64,000 nucleotides of DNA from Mycolicibacterium hodleri (GCF_006439015.1 NZ_RCZG01000011.1:1-64000), one strand, 5' to 3'; shown: positions 1-7,906, numbered from the stretch's first letter. Notes: generated from the sequence alone by a model not told the origin. Translations and numbers: made by a program.

Positions 1-415
1 CTGATCGGGTTGGGGTTGGCGGCCTGCGAACAGGGCCGCCGGGTCCGCTACGTCACCACCGCGCAGTTGGTCAACGAGCTCGTCGAAGCCGCCGACGAAC
101 GGGTCCTCTCGACGGGTCGTGGCCCGCTACGGGCGCCTGGACCTGCTCTGCCTCGACGAGCTCGGATACGTTCAAATCGACCCTCGCGGAGCAGAATTGC
201 TGTTCCAGATCATCACCGAACGCGAAGAACGGGCCTCGGTCGCGATCGCCACCAATCTCCCCTTCAGCGAATGGGGCACCGTCTTCCCCGACCCACGCGT
301 AGTCGCCGCCATCGTCGACCGCGTCACCTTCAACGCCCACATCATCGAGACCGGCACCAAGTCCTACCGACTCCGCACCAGCAGAACGACCACCCGCACC
401 AAACGCGGAACCTAA
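1..415 (+). pseudogene. istB: IstB-like ATPase, 5' cut by window edge and frameshifted
   Basis: This is the C-terminal part of an IS21-family IstB helper ATPase, which works with the IstA transposase. Frame 1 reads the AACEQGRRVRYVTTAQLV segment up to about position 111. The continuation, with LDLLCLDELGYVQID (Walker B-like) and AIVDRVTFNAHIIETG, lies in frame 2 and ends at the TAA at 413-415. A single extra A at 112 accounts for the switch. The protein is therefore probably broken, unless the base is a sequencing error. The Walker A part lies left of the window. Confidence 0.8.
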
Positions 416-465
416 GCACAGGTGGGGCCAAAATTCATGACGACGGTGGGGCCAAATCACTTGAC
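1..465 (+). mobile_element. Right end of an IS21-family insertion sequence
   Basis: The window opens inside this element. It carries the end of an istB-like gene, then two direct copies of the 12-mer GGTGGGGCCAAA at 421-432 and 445-456. Multiple short terminal repeats of this kind are typical of IS21-family ends. The outer boundary is placed near 465, after TCACTTGAC, because primase-like coding sequence resumes immediately. The left end and istA lie outside the window, so completeness and target duplication cannot be judged. Confidence 0.7.
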
Positions 466-1683
466 GAAACGCACGCAACAAAGCGTGCCGTGTTCGAAGT
501 GCTTCGGAGAGCATTGATTCGGTCTCTGGAGCCCGAGTACGCCCAGCTTCGGCAAGACGTCCGCAAGTGCGAGTCCGCTTCCGGCATTGCCGGGGTACTC
601 GAAATCGCCTCGGCGCTAACACCGTTCGCCGCCACGGTGCGTGATCTCGACGCTGATCCGTACCTGCTGAACGTCGCCAACGGCACGCTCGATCTGCGTA
701 CAACAGAGCTGTCCGCGCACAACCCGCGGGATCGCATCACCAAGGTGACGCGGGCGGCCTACGACCCGAGCGCGCCAGCATCGACGTGGACGGCGTTCCT
801 GCTGCGCGTACTACCCGATCAGCCGGTCCGGGACTACCTCGGGCGCGTCGCCGGCGTCGCGTTGTTCGGGCGCGTCCTAGAGCACGTTCTGCCGATCCTC
901 ACCGGCACCGGCGCCAACGGCAAGGGCACCTTCTATAAAGCGGTCCTGTGGGCGCTGGGGGACTACGGCAGCACCGTGGAACTCGATCTACTGATGCACC
1001 GCCAGGGCGCTCACCCCACCGGCGAGATGGATCTCCTCGGGCGTCGTCTGGTGGTAGTCAGCGAGTCCGAGCGAGATCGACGTCTCGCTGAGGCGACCAT
1101 GAAGCGGCTCACCGGTGGTGACACCATCCGCGCGCGACGGATGCGCCAGGACTTCATCGAGTTCGACCCCAGCCACACCCCGCTGCTCATCACCAACCAC
1201 CTGCCCAAGGTCGCTGGTGACGACCCGGCGATCTGGCGGCGTCTGCGGGTGGTGCCGTTCATCGTGGAGATCGCGGCGCACGATCGCGATCAACACCTCG
1301 ATGAGCACCTGCAGGCCGAGGCCGACGCAGTACTCGCCTGGGCCGTCTCAGGGTGGACTGATTACCGACAGCGAGGGCTGGACGAGCCCGCGCCCGTCCT
1401 GGTCGCCACCAACGAGTACCAGAAGGCCAGCGACGCAATTGCAAGGTTCGTCGACGAATGCTGCGTCACCTCGACACCGGTCCTGCAAGCCACGACTACT
1501 CAGCTGTTCGACGAGTGGGAGAAGTGGCGGATCGCAGATGGCGCCGAGCCACTGAGCCTCAAGGCATTCGGGCAGGCACTCACCGACAAGGGCTATCCCG
1601 CAGACAAGCCCACCAACGGCAAGAAATGGCGCCGAGGTATCGCACTTCTAGCCAAGGAGCGCGGCGACGATGACGCCAAATAG
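466..1683 (+). pseudogene. D5/P4-type phage primase-helicase, N-terminus removed by IS21
   Basis: About 405 residues of a D5_N/P4-type primase C-terminal helicase, the class that replicates phages, satellites and some plasmids. Seen: a D5_N-like segment (PYLLNVANGTLDLRTTEL), Walker A GTGANGKGT at about residues 147-155, a downstream VVVSESE segment, an LLITNHLP segment and a C-terminal winged-helix-like tail. Family members normally carry an N-terminal prim-pol or zinc region, which is absent because the IS21 end abuts at about 465. The open frame runs into the IS without a stop, so no native start remains. It heads the replication region of element A. Confidence 0.75.
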
Positions 1684-1763
1684 CACCCATAGCACCCATT
1701 TACTAGTTCCCCTACACGCGCGCACGTTATCCCGTCATACATCTAATGGGTGCTATGGGTACT
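1682..1763. repeat. Two pairs of 9-bp iterons in inverted arrangement (candidate origin)
   Basis: AGCACCCAT occurs twice in tandem at 1682-1690 and 1691-1699. Its complement follows at 1746-1754 (ATGGGTGCT) and 1755-1763 (ATGGGTACT, one mismatch). This gives a perfect 16-bp inverted repeat, 1685-1700 against 1745-1760, around a 44-bp centre. The array begins in the stop codon of the primase remnant. Phased 9-bp repeats beside a replication gene suggest origin iterons; a terminator is the alternative but there is no T tract. Confidence 0.6.
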
Positions 1764-1800
1764 TGAACCCCCCTGACCTGCAACAACTTGGAGAAATGAA

Positions 1801-1887
1801 ATGAACGCATCCGCGAACGATTCAGCGACCCCGACCACCAACATTCTCATCGGCGCCCAGGCGCTCGACCCGGAGGGGCCATCGTGA
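1801..1887 (+). CDS. Small phage-type ORF, 28 aa
   Basis: A 28-codon ORF, beginning MNASANDS and ending DPEGPS. It has a good ribosome-binding site, GGAG at 1790-1793, seven bases before the ATG. Its TGA overlaps the GTG of the next gene (GTGA at 1884-1887), which suggests translational coupling. No domain is recognisable. It may be a real small protein or a leader that feeds ribosomes into the downstream gene. Confidence 0.4.
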   Translation: MNASANDSATPTTNILIGAQALDPEGPS

Positions 1888-2294
1888 ACCCGCCGGCGGT
1901 GCAGCAAGTCGGAGCGGCAGTCCTCGTCCAGGGCGACGGGCTCGAACACGTCAAGGCGTGCGTCCTGGCTCTGATGCGCGAAATGCAACGCAACGGCTAC
2001 GCACCACCACCAGCATTGGCCGACCTACTCACGAAGGCCCACGCCGCCCGCATGTCGCAAACGCGACAAGAATTCGTGAGTTACCAAGTGGTCGAGGCAC
2101 ACTCAGAAAGCCAGGACGTGGACGACTGGATCGGCGTCGCCGAAGCAGCCCAAACACTTGGCGTCGGAATACGCCAAATGCAACGGCTCGCGCAAAACCT
2201 CTCTCCAGGGCAGGTCAAGCGCATCGGCAACTCGCTGGCGTTGAAACGGGCGCCCGTCCTGGCTTTAGCCGCACAACGAAAGGCACGAAAATGA
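1884..2294 (+). CDS. Hypothetical phage-type protein with a possible C-terminal HTH
   Basis: This 136-aa protein has no family I can name. The segment DWIGVAEAAQTLGVGIRQMQ at about residues 81-100 resembles the helix-turn-helix of excisionase or MerR-like DNA-binding modules. The N-terminal half is helical and lacks charged catalytic motifs. The start is the GTG that overlaps the upstream stop, with GGAGGG 8 bases earlier. Its stop overlaps the next start (ATGA), so it sits in a tightly coupled small-gene operon after the primase. Confidence 0.6.
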   Translation: MNPPAVQQVGAAVLVQGDGLEHVKACVLALMREMQRNGYAPPPALADLLTKAHAARMSQTRQEFVSYQVVEAHSESQDVDDWIGVAEAAQTLGVGIRQMQRLAQNLSPGQVKRIGNSLALKRAPVLALAAQRKARK

Positions 2295-2455
2295 CTGACA
2301 CCGACGACGACCCCAACGCCTTCCCCACCGAATGGGGGTACCGCCCCGCACCCACGGGCGCCGTCGAAGCAGCGTTCGACGTATTCGCCTCCTCCATGTC
2401 CGATGACGAGTTCACCGAATTCGTGGCCCGCGTCCGACCGGTAGGAGGCCGCTGA
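2291..2455 (+). CDS. Small acidic phage-type protein, 54 aa
   Basis: An acidic 54-residue protein (MTDTDDDPNAFP start, then FDVFASSMSDDEFTEFV). Start and stop overlap both neighbours by 1-4 bases, which is strong evidence that it is translated as part of the operon. No function is recognised. Small acidic proteins in such positions can be regulators or DNA mimics, but nothing here shows that. Confidence 0.6.
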   Translation: MTDTDDDPNAFPTEWGYRPAPTGAVEAAFDVFASSMSDDEFTEFVARVRPVGGR

Positions 2456-3330
2456 TGTCCCACCGCCCCATCGACATGCGACCCGCGCAAGCACTCATCT
2501 CAGCTCTCCACGGTGTCAACGTCACCCCACCAAAGGTGTTGACCAACATCGTCGACGGATTCGACATCCTCGGCACACCCGTCCAACCCACGGCCGAAGA
2601 CCCCGGCAACGCCATCGTCACCGCCGCCGCGGACGGCAAGCTCAACCTCAAGACACTCGACGCGATGCTCGCCACTGCCGCCGCGGAATCCACGGCGAAC
2701 ACCTACCGACAAGAGTTCCGGCTCCGCGCCGAACGCAAGTTCGCACACCGGTTCTACACCGCCCTTCTCGATGGCGCCGCCGATCAAATCCTCGACGCCA
2801 TCCGCCCACAATTCGAGGCAGCAGCCACGGAACTGCGGGAAGCTCGCGACGCCGTCGACCTACAGACCACACCTCGGCGTCTGCTCGAGGTCATCGCCAC
2901 CCCCGAGGAACAGACCGCGTGGAAGCGACTGCCCGAACTCGTCAGACGAATGACCCGCATCGCAGCCATCGCAGCAGCATTCGGCCCGCACGCAGACCTC
3001 CCCGTCGTCGACGACCTCTCCGGCGCAGACGGACTGCTCCGCCTCGGATGGGTAGATGACCGAGCCCTGATGTGCTGCAGTGGCAGCGCAGTCTCGGCCA
3101 CCGAGACGTTCCGCCAACCCGACCCGTCATGGCAGACCAGCCCCTGGCTCCGCGTCCCCCTCCAATTGCACACCATCGCCGAAGCGCAAGAGCGGTACCG
3201 CGAGATCGCCGAAAGCGACTGGCTTGCACGCAACCGATACTCCGAAGGCAGCGGACGTCTCACCGAGACCGGGTTCGTCCCCGACGTCCGCACCAACCCG
3301 CACCAGCAACTCGCCGACGCGGAGGTCTGA
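2455..3330 (+). CDS. Hypothetical phage-type protein, 291 aa
   Basis: The ATG overlaps the previous TGA (TGATG), so the gene is coupled to the operon. The protein is largely helical in its first 200 residues, with a long Ala/Glu/Arg-rich stretch that could form a coiled coil (DQILDAIRPQFEAAATELRE). A mixed region follows, with RLGWVDDRALMCCSGSAV. No catalytic motif or known domain is visible. Its position between replication and packaging-like genes fits a phage or satellite accessory protein. Confidence 0.65.
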   Translation: MSHRPIDMRPAQALISALHGVNVTPPKVLTNIVDGFDILGTPVQPTAEDPGNAIVTAAADGKLNLKTLDAMLATAAAESTANTYRQEFRLRAERKFAHRFYTALLDGAADQILDAIRPQFEAAATELREARDAVDLQTTPRRLLEVIATPEEQTAWKRLPELVRRMTRIAAIAAAFGPHADLPVVDDLSGADGLLRLGWVDDRALMCCSGSAVSATETFRQPDPSWQTSPWLRVPLQLHTIAEAQERYREIAESDWLARNRYSEGSGRLTETGFVPDVRTNPHQQLADAEV

Positions 3331-3333
3331 CCC

Positions 3334-3498
3334 GTGAGACCGATTGAATCGATGCGCTCAGGCGCCCACACCGACGGCCGCTATTCCTCTGAGCCGTACC
3401 CCGTCGGCTGGCGCACTCCGATGCCACACCGTCGCGACAGCCCGGTCGAGGAGGCCATGCGCGCCGCCGCGAATCACCTGGTGCCCGACCATGAGTAG
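3334..3498 (+). CDS. Small basic phage-type protein, 54 aa
   Basis: A GTG-started ORF three bases after the previous stop. It encodes 54 residues with a PYPVGWRTPMPHRRDSPVEE segment and a short C-terminal helix. GGAGG lies 8 bases upstream, inside the previous gene. No family is recognised. It is the last intact gene before the IS256 insertion. Confidence 0.5.
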   Translation: MRPIESMRSGAHTDGRYSSEPYPVGWRTPMPHRRDSPVEEAMRAAANHLVPDHE

Positions 3499-3572
3499 CC
3501 ACCCCCCTGGCCGGGGTCTCTCGTCGGGTCGAGCCCGCTCCTCGGGGTTTAGGCGGTCAGGAGAGAGCGCCG

Positions 3573-5069
3573 TGGATTTCCGAGATATTGTCAAGACCTG
3601 TGGATCGGGGTGGTTCAGGCGACCTCCGTTTCGGTTGATTCGGCACCGGGTTCGGGCGGTGTGATGTCGACGGGGCGTTCGAGCATCTTGCCTTTATGGA
3701 ACACCGCGCCGGCACGGACCAGGGCGACCAAGTGCGGGGCGTTGACGGCTCGCCAACGGGCCTGTGCGGCGTCGATCAGCTTGTAGGCCATGGCAATTCC
3801 CGCGACACGGGATCCGGGGCCCTTGGTGACCTTGGTCCGCAACCGCACGGTGGCAAAGGTCGACTCAATCGGATTCGTGGTCCGCAGATGAATCCAATGC
3901 TCGGCCGGATACTTGTAGAACTCCAGGAGCACGTCGGCGTCATCGACGATCTTCGCGACCGCCTTGGGATACTTGGCGCCGTAGTCGACCTCGAAGGCCT
4001 TGATCGCGACCTGGGCATGGTCGATGTCTTCGGCGTTGTAGATCTCCTTGATCGCCGCCAAAGCGCCGGGATGGGCTGACTTCGGTAGTGCAGCAAGTAC
4101 ATTGGCCTGCTTGTGGAACCAGCACCGCTGCTCGCGGGTGGCCGGGAAGACCTCCCGGACCGCCTTCCAGAAACCCAGCGCCCCGTCACCGACCGCCAGC
4201 ACCGGCGCGGCCATCCCGCGCCGGCGGCACGACCGCAGCAGATCAGCCCACGACTCGGTCGACTCCCGGTACCCATCGGCCAGGGCGACGAGCTCCTTGC
4301 GGCCATCGGCCCGCACGCCGATCATCACCAACAGACAGAGCTTCTCCTGCTCGAGGCGAACCTTGAGGTGGATGCCGTCGACCCACAGGTACACGTAGTC
4401 GGTGCCCGACAGATCCCGCTCCCCGAACGCCTTGGCCTCGTCCTGCCACTGCGCGGTGAGCCGAGTGATCGTCGTCGCCGAGAGCCCCGCACTCGACCCC
4501 AGGAACTGCTCCAACGCCGGACCGAAGTCACTGGTCGACAGGCCATGCAGATACAGCAGCGGCAGCACCTCGGTCATCTGCGGCGACTTGCGCGCCCACG
4601 CCGGCAAGATCGCCGAGGAAAACCGATGCCGCTCAGCAGTATCGGGGTCCACGCGGCGGTCGTTGACCCGCGGCGCAGTCACCGTGACCGCGCCCGCGGC
4701 GGTCAGCACCTCCCGCTCGTGGTGATACCCGTTGCGCACCACCAAGCGGCGCCCGTCCCCGTCGAGCTGATCGACGAACTGTTCGACGTAGGCGGCGACC
4801 TCGGCCTGCAATGCCGCCGCCAGCATCTGCCGGGCGCCGTCGCGGACGATCTCATCCAACAACGACCGACCAGCACCACCGTCGTTGTCGTTGGCGGATT
4901 CCGTCTCGTGAACTACTTTGAGCATGGGCGTACCTTCCCAACCAGCGCGCCAACGCCGGTCTTGATCGACTACCTGATTACAAGATGATCATCCTCGGGA
5001 AGGTGCGCCCACTTTCACGCCACCTCGCCGAGCCTCATCCACAGGTTTCGATCATTGCTCTGGATTTCC
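3573..5069. mobile_element. Complete IS256-family element with 9-bp target duplication
   Basis: The element spans 3582-5060 (1479 bp). Its ends are imperfect inverted repeats that begin GAG and share ACCTGTGGAT (3596-3605 and the complement at 5037-5046). TGGATTTCC occurs directly outside both ends, at 3573-3581 and 5061-5069, as a target-site duplication of the size expected for IS256. An intact transposase gene lies inside, antisense to the surrounding operon. The perfect duplication suggests a fairly recent insertion. Confidence 0.9.
3615..4925 (-). CDS. IS256-family mutator-type transposase
   Basis: A full-length 436-aa DDE transposase of the IS256/mutator group (usual length about 400-440). 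The DDE triad is visible: D in YLWVDGIHLKV, D in AVGDGALGFWKA and E in TNPIESTFATVR. The CWFHKQANVLAALP segment between the second D and the E is characteristic of the family. No frameshift or stop is present, so it should be active. It is the only gene of the surrounding insertion sequence. Confidence 0.95.
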   Translation of the reverse strand: MLKVVHETESANDNDGGAGRSLLDEIVRDGARQMLAAALQAEVAAYVEQFVDQLDGDGRRLVVRNGYHHEREVLTAAGAVTVTAPRVNDRRVDPDTAERHRFSSAILPAWARKSPQMTEVLPLLYLHGLSTSDFGPALEQFLGSSAGLSATTITRLTAQWQDEAKAFGERDLSGTDYVYLWVDGIHLKVRLEQEKLCLLVMIGVRADGRKELVALADGYRESTESWADLLRSCRRRGMAAPVLAVGDGALGFWKAVREVFPATREQRCWFHKQANVLAALPKSAHPGALAAIKEIYNAEDIDHAQVAIKAFEVDYGAKYPKAVAKIVDDADVLLEFYKYPAEHWIHLRTTNPIESTFATVRLRTKVTKGPGSRVAGIAMAYKLIDAAQARWRAVNAPHLVALVRAGAVFHKGKMLERPVDITPPEPGAESTETEVA

Positions 5070-5107
5070 ACACGGGCGTACCTGGGGGATACCCCCGATC
5101 AGGCCCG

Positions 5108-5131
5108 CCCGCTCCTCGCGGTTTAGGCGGT
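5108..5131. repeat. 24-bp direct repeat, partner at 3534-3557
   Basis: CCCGCTCCTCGCGGTTTAGG plus CGGT here matches 3534-3557 with one mismatch (G for C). Without the IS256 element the copies would be about 90 bp apart, just upstream of the terminase-like gene. They lie in different frames of the interrupted ORF, so they are repeated DNA rather than repeated protein. A regulatory or packaging-related role is possible. Confidence 0.6.
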
Positions 5132-5187
5132 TATCTCTCTCTACCGTTTTTTCTTTCCCGTATCGATCGGTTGGAGGGTGCACTTTG

Positions 5188-5481
5188 ATGGCTAAGCAGC
5201 CGCTCCGGGCGGTGGGCGAGGGTGAGCGCAGGCCGCAGCGACGGAAGGTTCTGACTGTTCTCGAGGCAGCGAAGGTCGGGTCGCGTCGTGAGTTGTTGGT
5301 GGCGATGCGGGATCGGATCGCGGAGACGGTGTCGCGTGTCGATTGCCCGACGAAGGATCTGTCGCCGTTGACCCGGCGGCTGCAGGAACTCGATCGTGAC
5401 ATTGCTCGTCTGGATGCGTTGGAGGAGTCGGAGTTCCGGCCTCCGGTGACGGACGACAAGTTCGATGCCTCGGTGATCTGA
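5188..5481 (+). CDS. Small-terminase-like phage protein
   Basis: A 97-aa protein: basic N-terminus, then VLEAAKVGSRRELLVAMRDR and LSPLTRRLQELDRDIARLDA. That HTH-like segment followed by a helical hairpin is common in small proteins annotated as terminase small subunits in actinophages. ATG 5188 was chosen because TTGGAGGG ends ten bases upstream; a TTG at 5185 is the alternative. No large terminase follows, so if this is a packaging subunit it would act with a helper or be a relic. Confidence 0.55.
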   Translation: MAKQPLRAVGEGERRPQRRKVLTVLEAAKVGSRRELLVAMRDRIAETVSRVDCPTKDLSPLTRRLQELDRDIARLDALEESEFRPPVTDDKFDASVI

Positions 5482-5736
5482 AGACTAAGGAGCAGAACGA
5501 ATGTCCAATGAGCTAGCCCTGTACCAAGGCCGTTCAAACAAGCGGCCACCTCGACCTCAAAGAATGGGTCGACGTCGACATGAGTGTGCCCGCAGACCGG
5601 CTCAAGTTCATCAAAGATGCTGTGGTCGACGATGCCGGCCCCGAGTTAGCTTCGCCGTCCCGGTCCGGTCTTGCGCCTTCGACATGCTGACCTGCGACGG
5701 CACCGACATGACGACGCGCCCATATGCCTGAATCCG
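5482..5736 (+). other. Degraded stretch after the terminase-like gene
   Basis: No confident gene is seen. An ATG at 5501 has AAGGAG upstream, but its 76-codon product looks like random Arg/Pro-rich sequence. A second frame, 5541-5640, reads SGHLDLKEWVDVDMSVPAD and then RLKFIKDAVVDDAG. It has protein-like composition but no start. I read this as a fused remnant of one or two deleted phage genes. Confidence 0.4.
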
Positions 5737-6237
5737 CTAGCGGGGTTTGAGCCGAAAGACAGGTATACGACGACCGATGGGGTCTGTCTTGAGGCGGTAT
5801 TCGCTCCAACCGGCGTAGACGTGTTCAGCGAGCCCGTAGAGGTACGCGTAGTCGTCGGGGTCGGTGACCTCACGCGCCACGAACTTCTCGTCGCCTAACT
5901 CGCAATCGGGGTGTGCCTTCAGGTTGTAGGACCACTGTGGATGTTTCGGTCCGCCGTAGTTTGAGGCGATCGCAATCGCCTCCTGCCCGTCGTGGAAGTA
6001 GGTGATTTGGTGTTCTCGCGGTTGACCGGATTTTGCGCCGGTGGTCATCAGCGGAGCGGTAGAAACCCCGCCTAGGATCGAGGGGTAGCGTCCGCCGGTT
6101 TTGCGGTATAACCACGGGTCGATGCGAGGGCCGAGATGGTGCCCATACCATTGTCCTGGTCGTGAGAGAGCGAAGCTCTCCATGGCCGCATACCAGCGGC
6201 CGTGCTTCTTGCGCGGATCGGCATATGGCAGCGGCAT
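5737..6237 (-). CDS. Ddn-family F420H2-dependent nitroreductase-like protein
   Basis: A 166-aa protein of the deazaflavin (F420)-dependent nitroreductase/FDOR family, which uses F420H2 to reduce varied substrates in mycobacteria. Diagnostic parts are LMTTGAKSGQPREHQITYF (the phosphate-binding TTGRKSG-like loop), IAIASNYGGPKHPQWSYNL and HPDCELGDEKFVAREV. Length and motif order match the family. It is monocistronic and leftward among phage remnants, so it is probably host cargo or the result of recombination. The substrate cannot be told. Confidence 0.85.
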   Translation of the reverse strand: MPLPYADPRKKHGRWYAAMESFALSRPGQWYGHHLGPRIDPWLYRKTGGRYPSILGGVSTAPLMTTGAKSGQPREHQITYFHDGQEAIAIASNYGGPKHPQWSYNLKAHPDCELGDEKFVAREVTDPDDYAYLYGLAEHVYAGWSEYRLKTDPIGRRIPVFRLKPR

Positions 6238-6509
6238 GTGCGGAACGTACCCCCCGGTTCAGGTCATTTCCGATTTTTCGCACATTACCCACCCAAGCCG
6301 GGAGCCTGTCGCTTCGCGGGACCGCCACCGCGGCGAACTCTGTTGCCACGCTGCATTTACGGACAGACAGATTCGGACGAGTTTCCCTACCGTTTCAGCG
6401 GCGCTCGCCGACAAAGGACTTCGGCCCGCCACCGCCGAGCGGTGGACGGGCCGGGTCCCGACGAGTAAACGTCTCATCGGACAGGTTCAGTTTTGGCTAG
6501 ACCCAGGAA

Positions 6510-6902
6510 TTACCCTGCTGCAACCTGCTTTTTACCGTAGACCCGCTCCATGATCGCGGTGTCTGTGTGTACCTGTACGCGTGTTGTCTTGCCGTCGCGC
6601 AGGGTGAACACGTCGGCGTCGTGGCCTGTTTCGCCGTCGACGGCCACTTCGGTCAATGCGACGACCATGTCGCCATCGGCGAGGAGGCGGTGAACCTTCA
6701 CCGTCATGGACTTCTCGGCCAACTTGCTCATGTATGTGCCAACTTCGGCTTTGCCGTGGTAGGTACCGCTGAGCGCACTATCGCCCGGTTGGACCCACTC
6801 GATGTTGTCGTCGAACATGTTCATCACGGTGTCGACGTCACCGGCGGTGAAGGCTTCGTACCCCTTCTTGACGAGCGCGATGTTGTCTTCTTGCTCTGAC
6901 AT
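6510..6902 (-). CDS. SnoaL-like / NTF2-like protein
   Basis: A 130-aa protein with the SnoaL-like (NTF2 fold) pattern: an N-terminal helix VKKGYEAFTAGDVDTVMNMF, then DNIEWVQPGDSALSGTYHGK and the strand series ending DVFTLRDGKTTRVQVHTD. Such proteins act as isomerases, hydrolases or ligand binders; the catalytic role cannot be assigned from sequence. It lies alone on the minus strand with about 270 bp of uninformative sequence before the Ddn-like gene. Confidence 0.8.
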   Translation of the reverse strand: MSEQEDNIALVKKGYEAFTAGDVDTVMNMFDDNIEWVQPGDSALSGTYHGKAEVGTYMSKLAEKSMTVKVHRLLADGDMVVALTEVAVDGETGHDADVFTLRDGKTTRVQVHTDTAIMERVYGKKQVAAG

Positions 6903-7010
6903 TTGCAGTTCCCTTCGTTCGCATCCCGATGGTTTCGGCCGCGACGGGTTCGGCTGTGGTCTACGGGGTCCAAGTTGAATCGGCTCCCAGGGATCAGTCA
7001 GTCAGACCAT

Positions 7011-7307
7011 TCACCGCCGCGTCGATCGTAGTCCTGCGCGCAGCAGAGTTTTAGGCGATTCGCAGGAATTTAGCAGGCAATTGGGCCCAAGTGACGTACG
7101 CTTGCGGGTTCGTCGCTTCACCAACTGAAGTATCGGTGCCTTGGTCGTGCCAACCGCCGCGAAATGCATATCGAACACCGCGAGCATCGCAGTGACCAAC
7201 GCGGGCGATGACCAGTCCTCCAGAGTGCACGACCTCAACCTGTCGGCGAGCTGATTGCGGAGTGCAGCCATGTCGCGAGAAGCGACGGACACGGTGGACG
7301 ATGTCAT
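7011..7307 (-). CDS. Small phage-type protein, paralogue of the gene at 10100-10318
   Basis: A 98-aa ORF starting MTSSTVSVASRD. The start was chosen because its ATG overlaps the stop of the upstream remnant (ATGA, 7304-7307), the same junction seen between the genes at 10315-10644 and 10100-10318. Both small proteins have a helical N-terminal part with a short aliphatic run (ALVTAMLAVF here, EAVAILAIL there). The C-terminal part is Arg/Lys-rich and may be out of frame. No function is known. Confidence 0.45.
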   Translation of the reverse strand: MTSSTVSVASRDMAALRNQLADRLRSCTLEDWSSPALVTAMLAVFDMHFAAVGTTKAPILQLVKRRTRKRTSLGPNCLLNSCESPKTLLRAGLRSTRR

Positions 7308-7380
7308 GGCGCCACCCACCCCTCAGCCGTATCCGCCGCCGCGGAGAGTGCCTTGGCGAGCTGATGCTCGCCAAGATGTC
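7304..7380 (-). pseudogene. 3' remnant of a paralogue of the gene at 10315-10644
   Basis: Only the last 24 codons survive: HLGEHQLAKALSAAADTAEG then WVAP and a stop. They align with the C-terminus of the protein encoded at 10315-10644 (QARELAASLLQAAAEVDGW). The upstream part is gone and a stop lies immediately before, so recombination or deletion ended near 7380. This marks a second, broken copy of the element's right-end gene pair. Confidence 0.55.
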
Positions 7381-7558
7381 AATCTTCGAGAACGCCCTGC
7401 TCCGCGCCATTACTGAAGGCCAGAGCCCCCATCGCACAGGCGAGCTCACTGAGGAGACGTGGTCGGCCATCGATGCGATTGCGCGCGAACATCCCGAAGC
7501 GACCGTTTGGTTGATATCGGACGCGTTCGTGGAGAGTGGGACGTGGCCGAAGTACTAA
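7376..7558 (+). CDS. Hypothetical protein, 60 aa (uncertain)
   Basis: A short ORF reading MSIFENALLRAITEGQSPHR, continuing ELTEETWSAIDAIAREHPEA and ending VESGTWPKY. Composition and helix pattern look protein-like, but no clear ribosome-binding site precedes either possible start (ATG 7364 or 7376). It abuts the broken end of a leftward gene, so it could be the tail of a truncated rightward gene. No family recognised. Confidence 0.4.
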   Translation: MSIFENALLRAITEGQSPHRTGELTEETWSAIDAIAREHPEATVWLISDAFVESGTWPKY

Positions 7559-7576
7559 CGGGAGCGTGGCACGGGC

Positions 7577-7906
7577 TTAGCCGCCGGGGCACAGATCCTT
7601 GATGGCGTCATTAACGGCCAGGTCGGCTTGTGCGTGGCTCAAAGAGCCGGCGTTCTTGTAGTAGGTGGCTGACAGGTCATTGGGGTCCATACCGCTGGCC
7701 ATCGCAGCGCACATGGCGTGTCCGTCGCTGATCAGGGAATCGGCAGGCCCATCGATTCCTGCCGCGGTGAGATCGTTGATGTAGTCGTCTTCTGCGTTGG
7801 TAGTGGCGTGCGCTGCGGGCGCGAGCAGGATGGCTGCCCCGACCGCGAGGGCGCTGGCAGCGGAGGCCAGGGCGCGGCGGTCGTGCTTGCGGTGTGATGC
7901 AGGCAT
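7577..7906 (-). CDS. DUF732 secreted protein
   Basis: A 109-aa exported protein of the DUF732 family, common and of unknown function in mycobacteria. A signal peptide is visible (basic MPASHRKHDRRALA, hydrophobic VGAAILLAPAAHA, cleavage after AHA). The mature part carries YINDLTAAGID, a central Cys in GHAMCAAMASG and the C-terminal IKDLCPGG. Start 7906 was chosen over a longer one because AGGA sits 5-8 bases upstream. A second DUF732 gene lies at 9264-9560. Confidence 0.85.
   Translation of the reverse strand: MPASHRKHDRRALASAASALAVGAAILLAPAAHATTNAEDDYINDLTAAGIDGPADSLISDGHAMCAAMASGMDPNDLSATYYKNAGSLSHAQADLAVNDAIKDLCPGG

Larger units (their letters stand above)
3491..5188 (+). pseudogene. Small ORF split by the IS256 insertion (doubtful gene)
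   Basis: Removing the IS256 element and one copy of its 9-bp duplication rejoins an ORF from the ATG at 3491 to the TGA at 5186-5188, about 69 codons. The joint reads ...AVDF then HTGVPGGY. Its stop overlaps the start of the downstream terminase-like gene. Against a real gene: a 24-bp DNA repeat occurs twice inside it in different frames, so the stretch may be a non-coding regulatory or packaging region that happens to be open. Confidence 0.3.

Noticed and set aside
10..1683. A single 557-codon open frame joining IstB and primase sequence
   Set aside because: It fuses the out-of-frame istB tail, the IS21 end and the primase remnant by chance. The IstB similarity continues in another frame after position 112, and the terminal repeats lie inside the frame.
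5501..5731. A 76-aa protein after the terminase-like gene
   Set aside because: It has a fair ribosome-binding site, but after about ten codons it is Arg/Pro-rich nonsense, and a different frame looks more protein-like. It is treated as a deletion scar.
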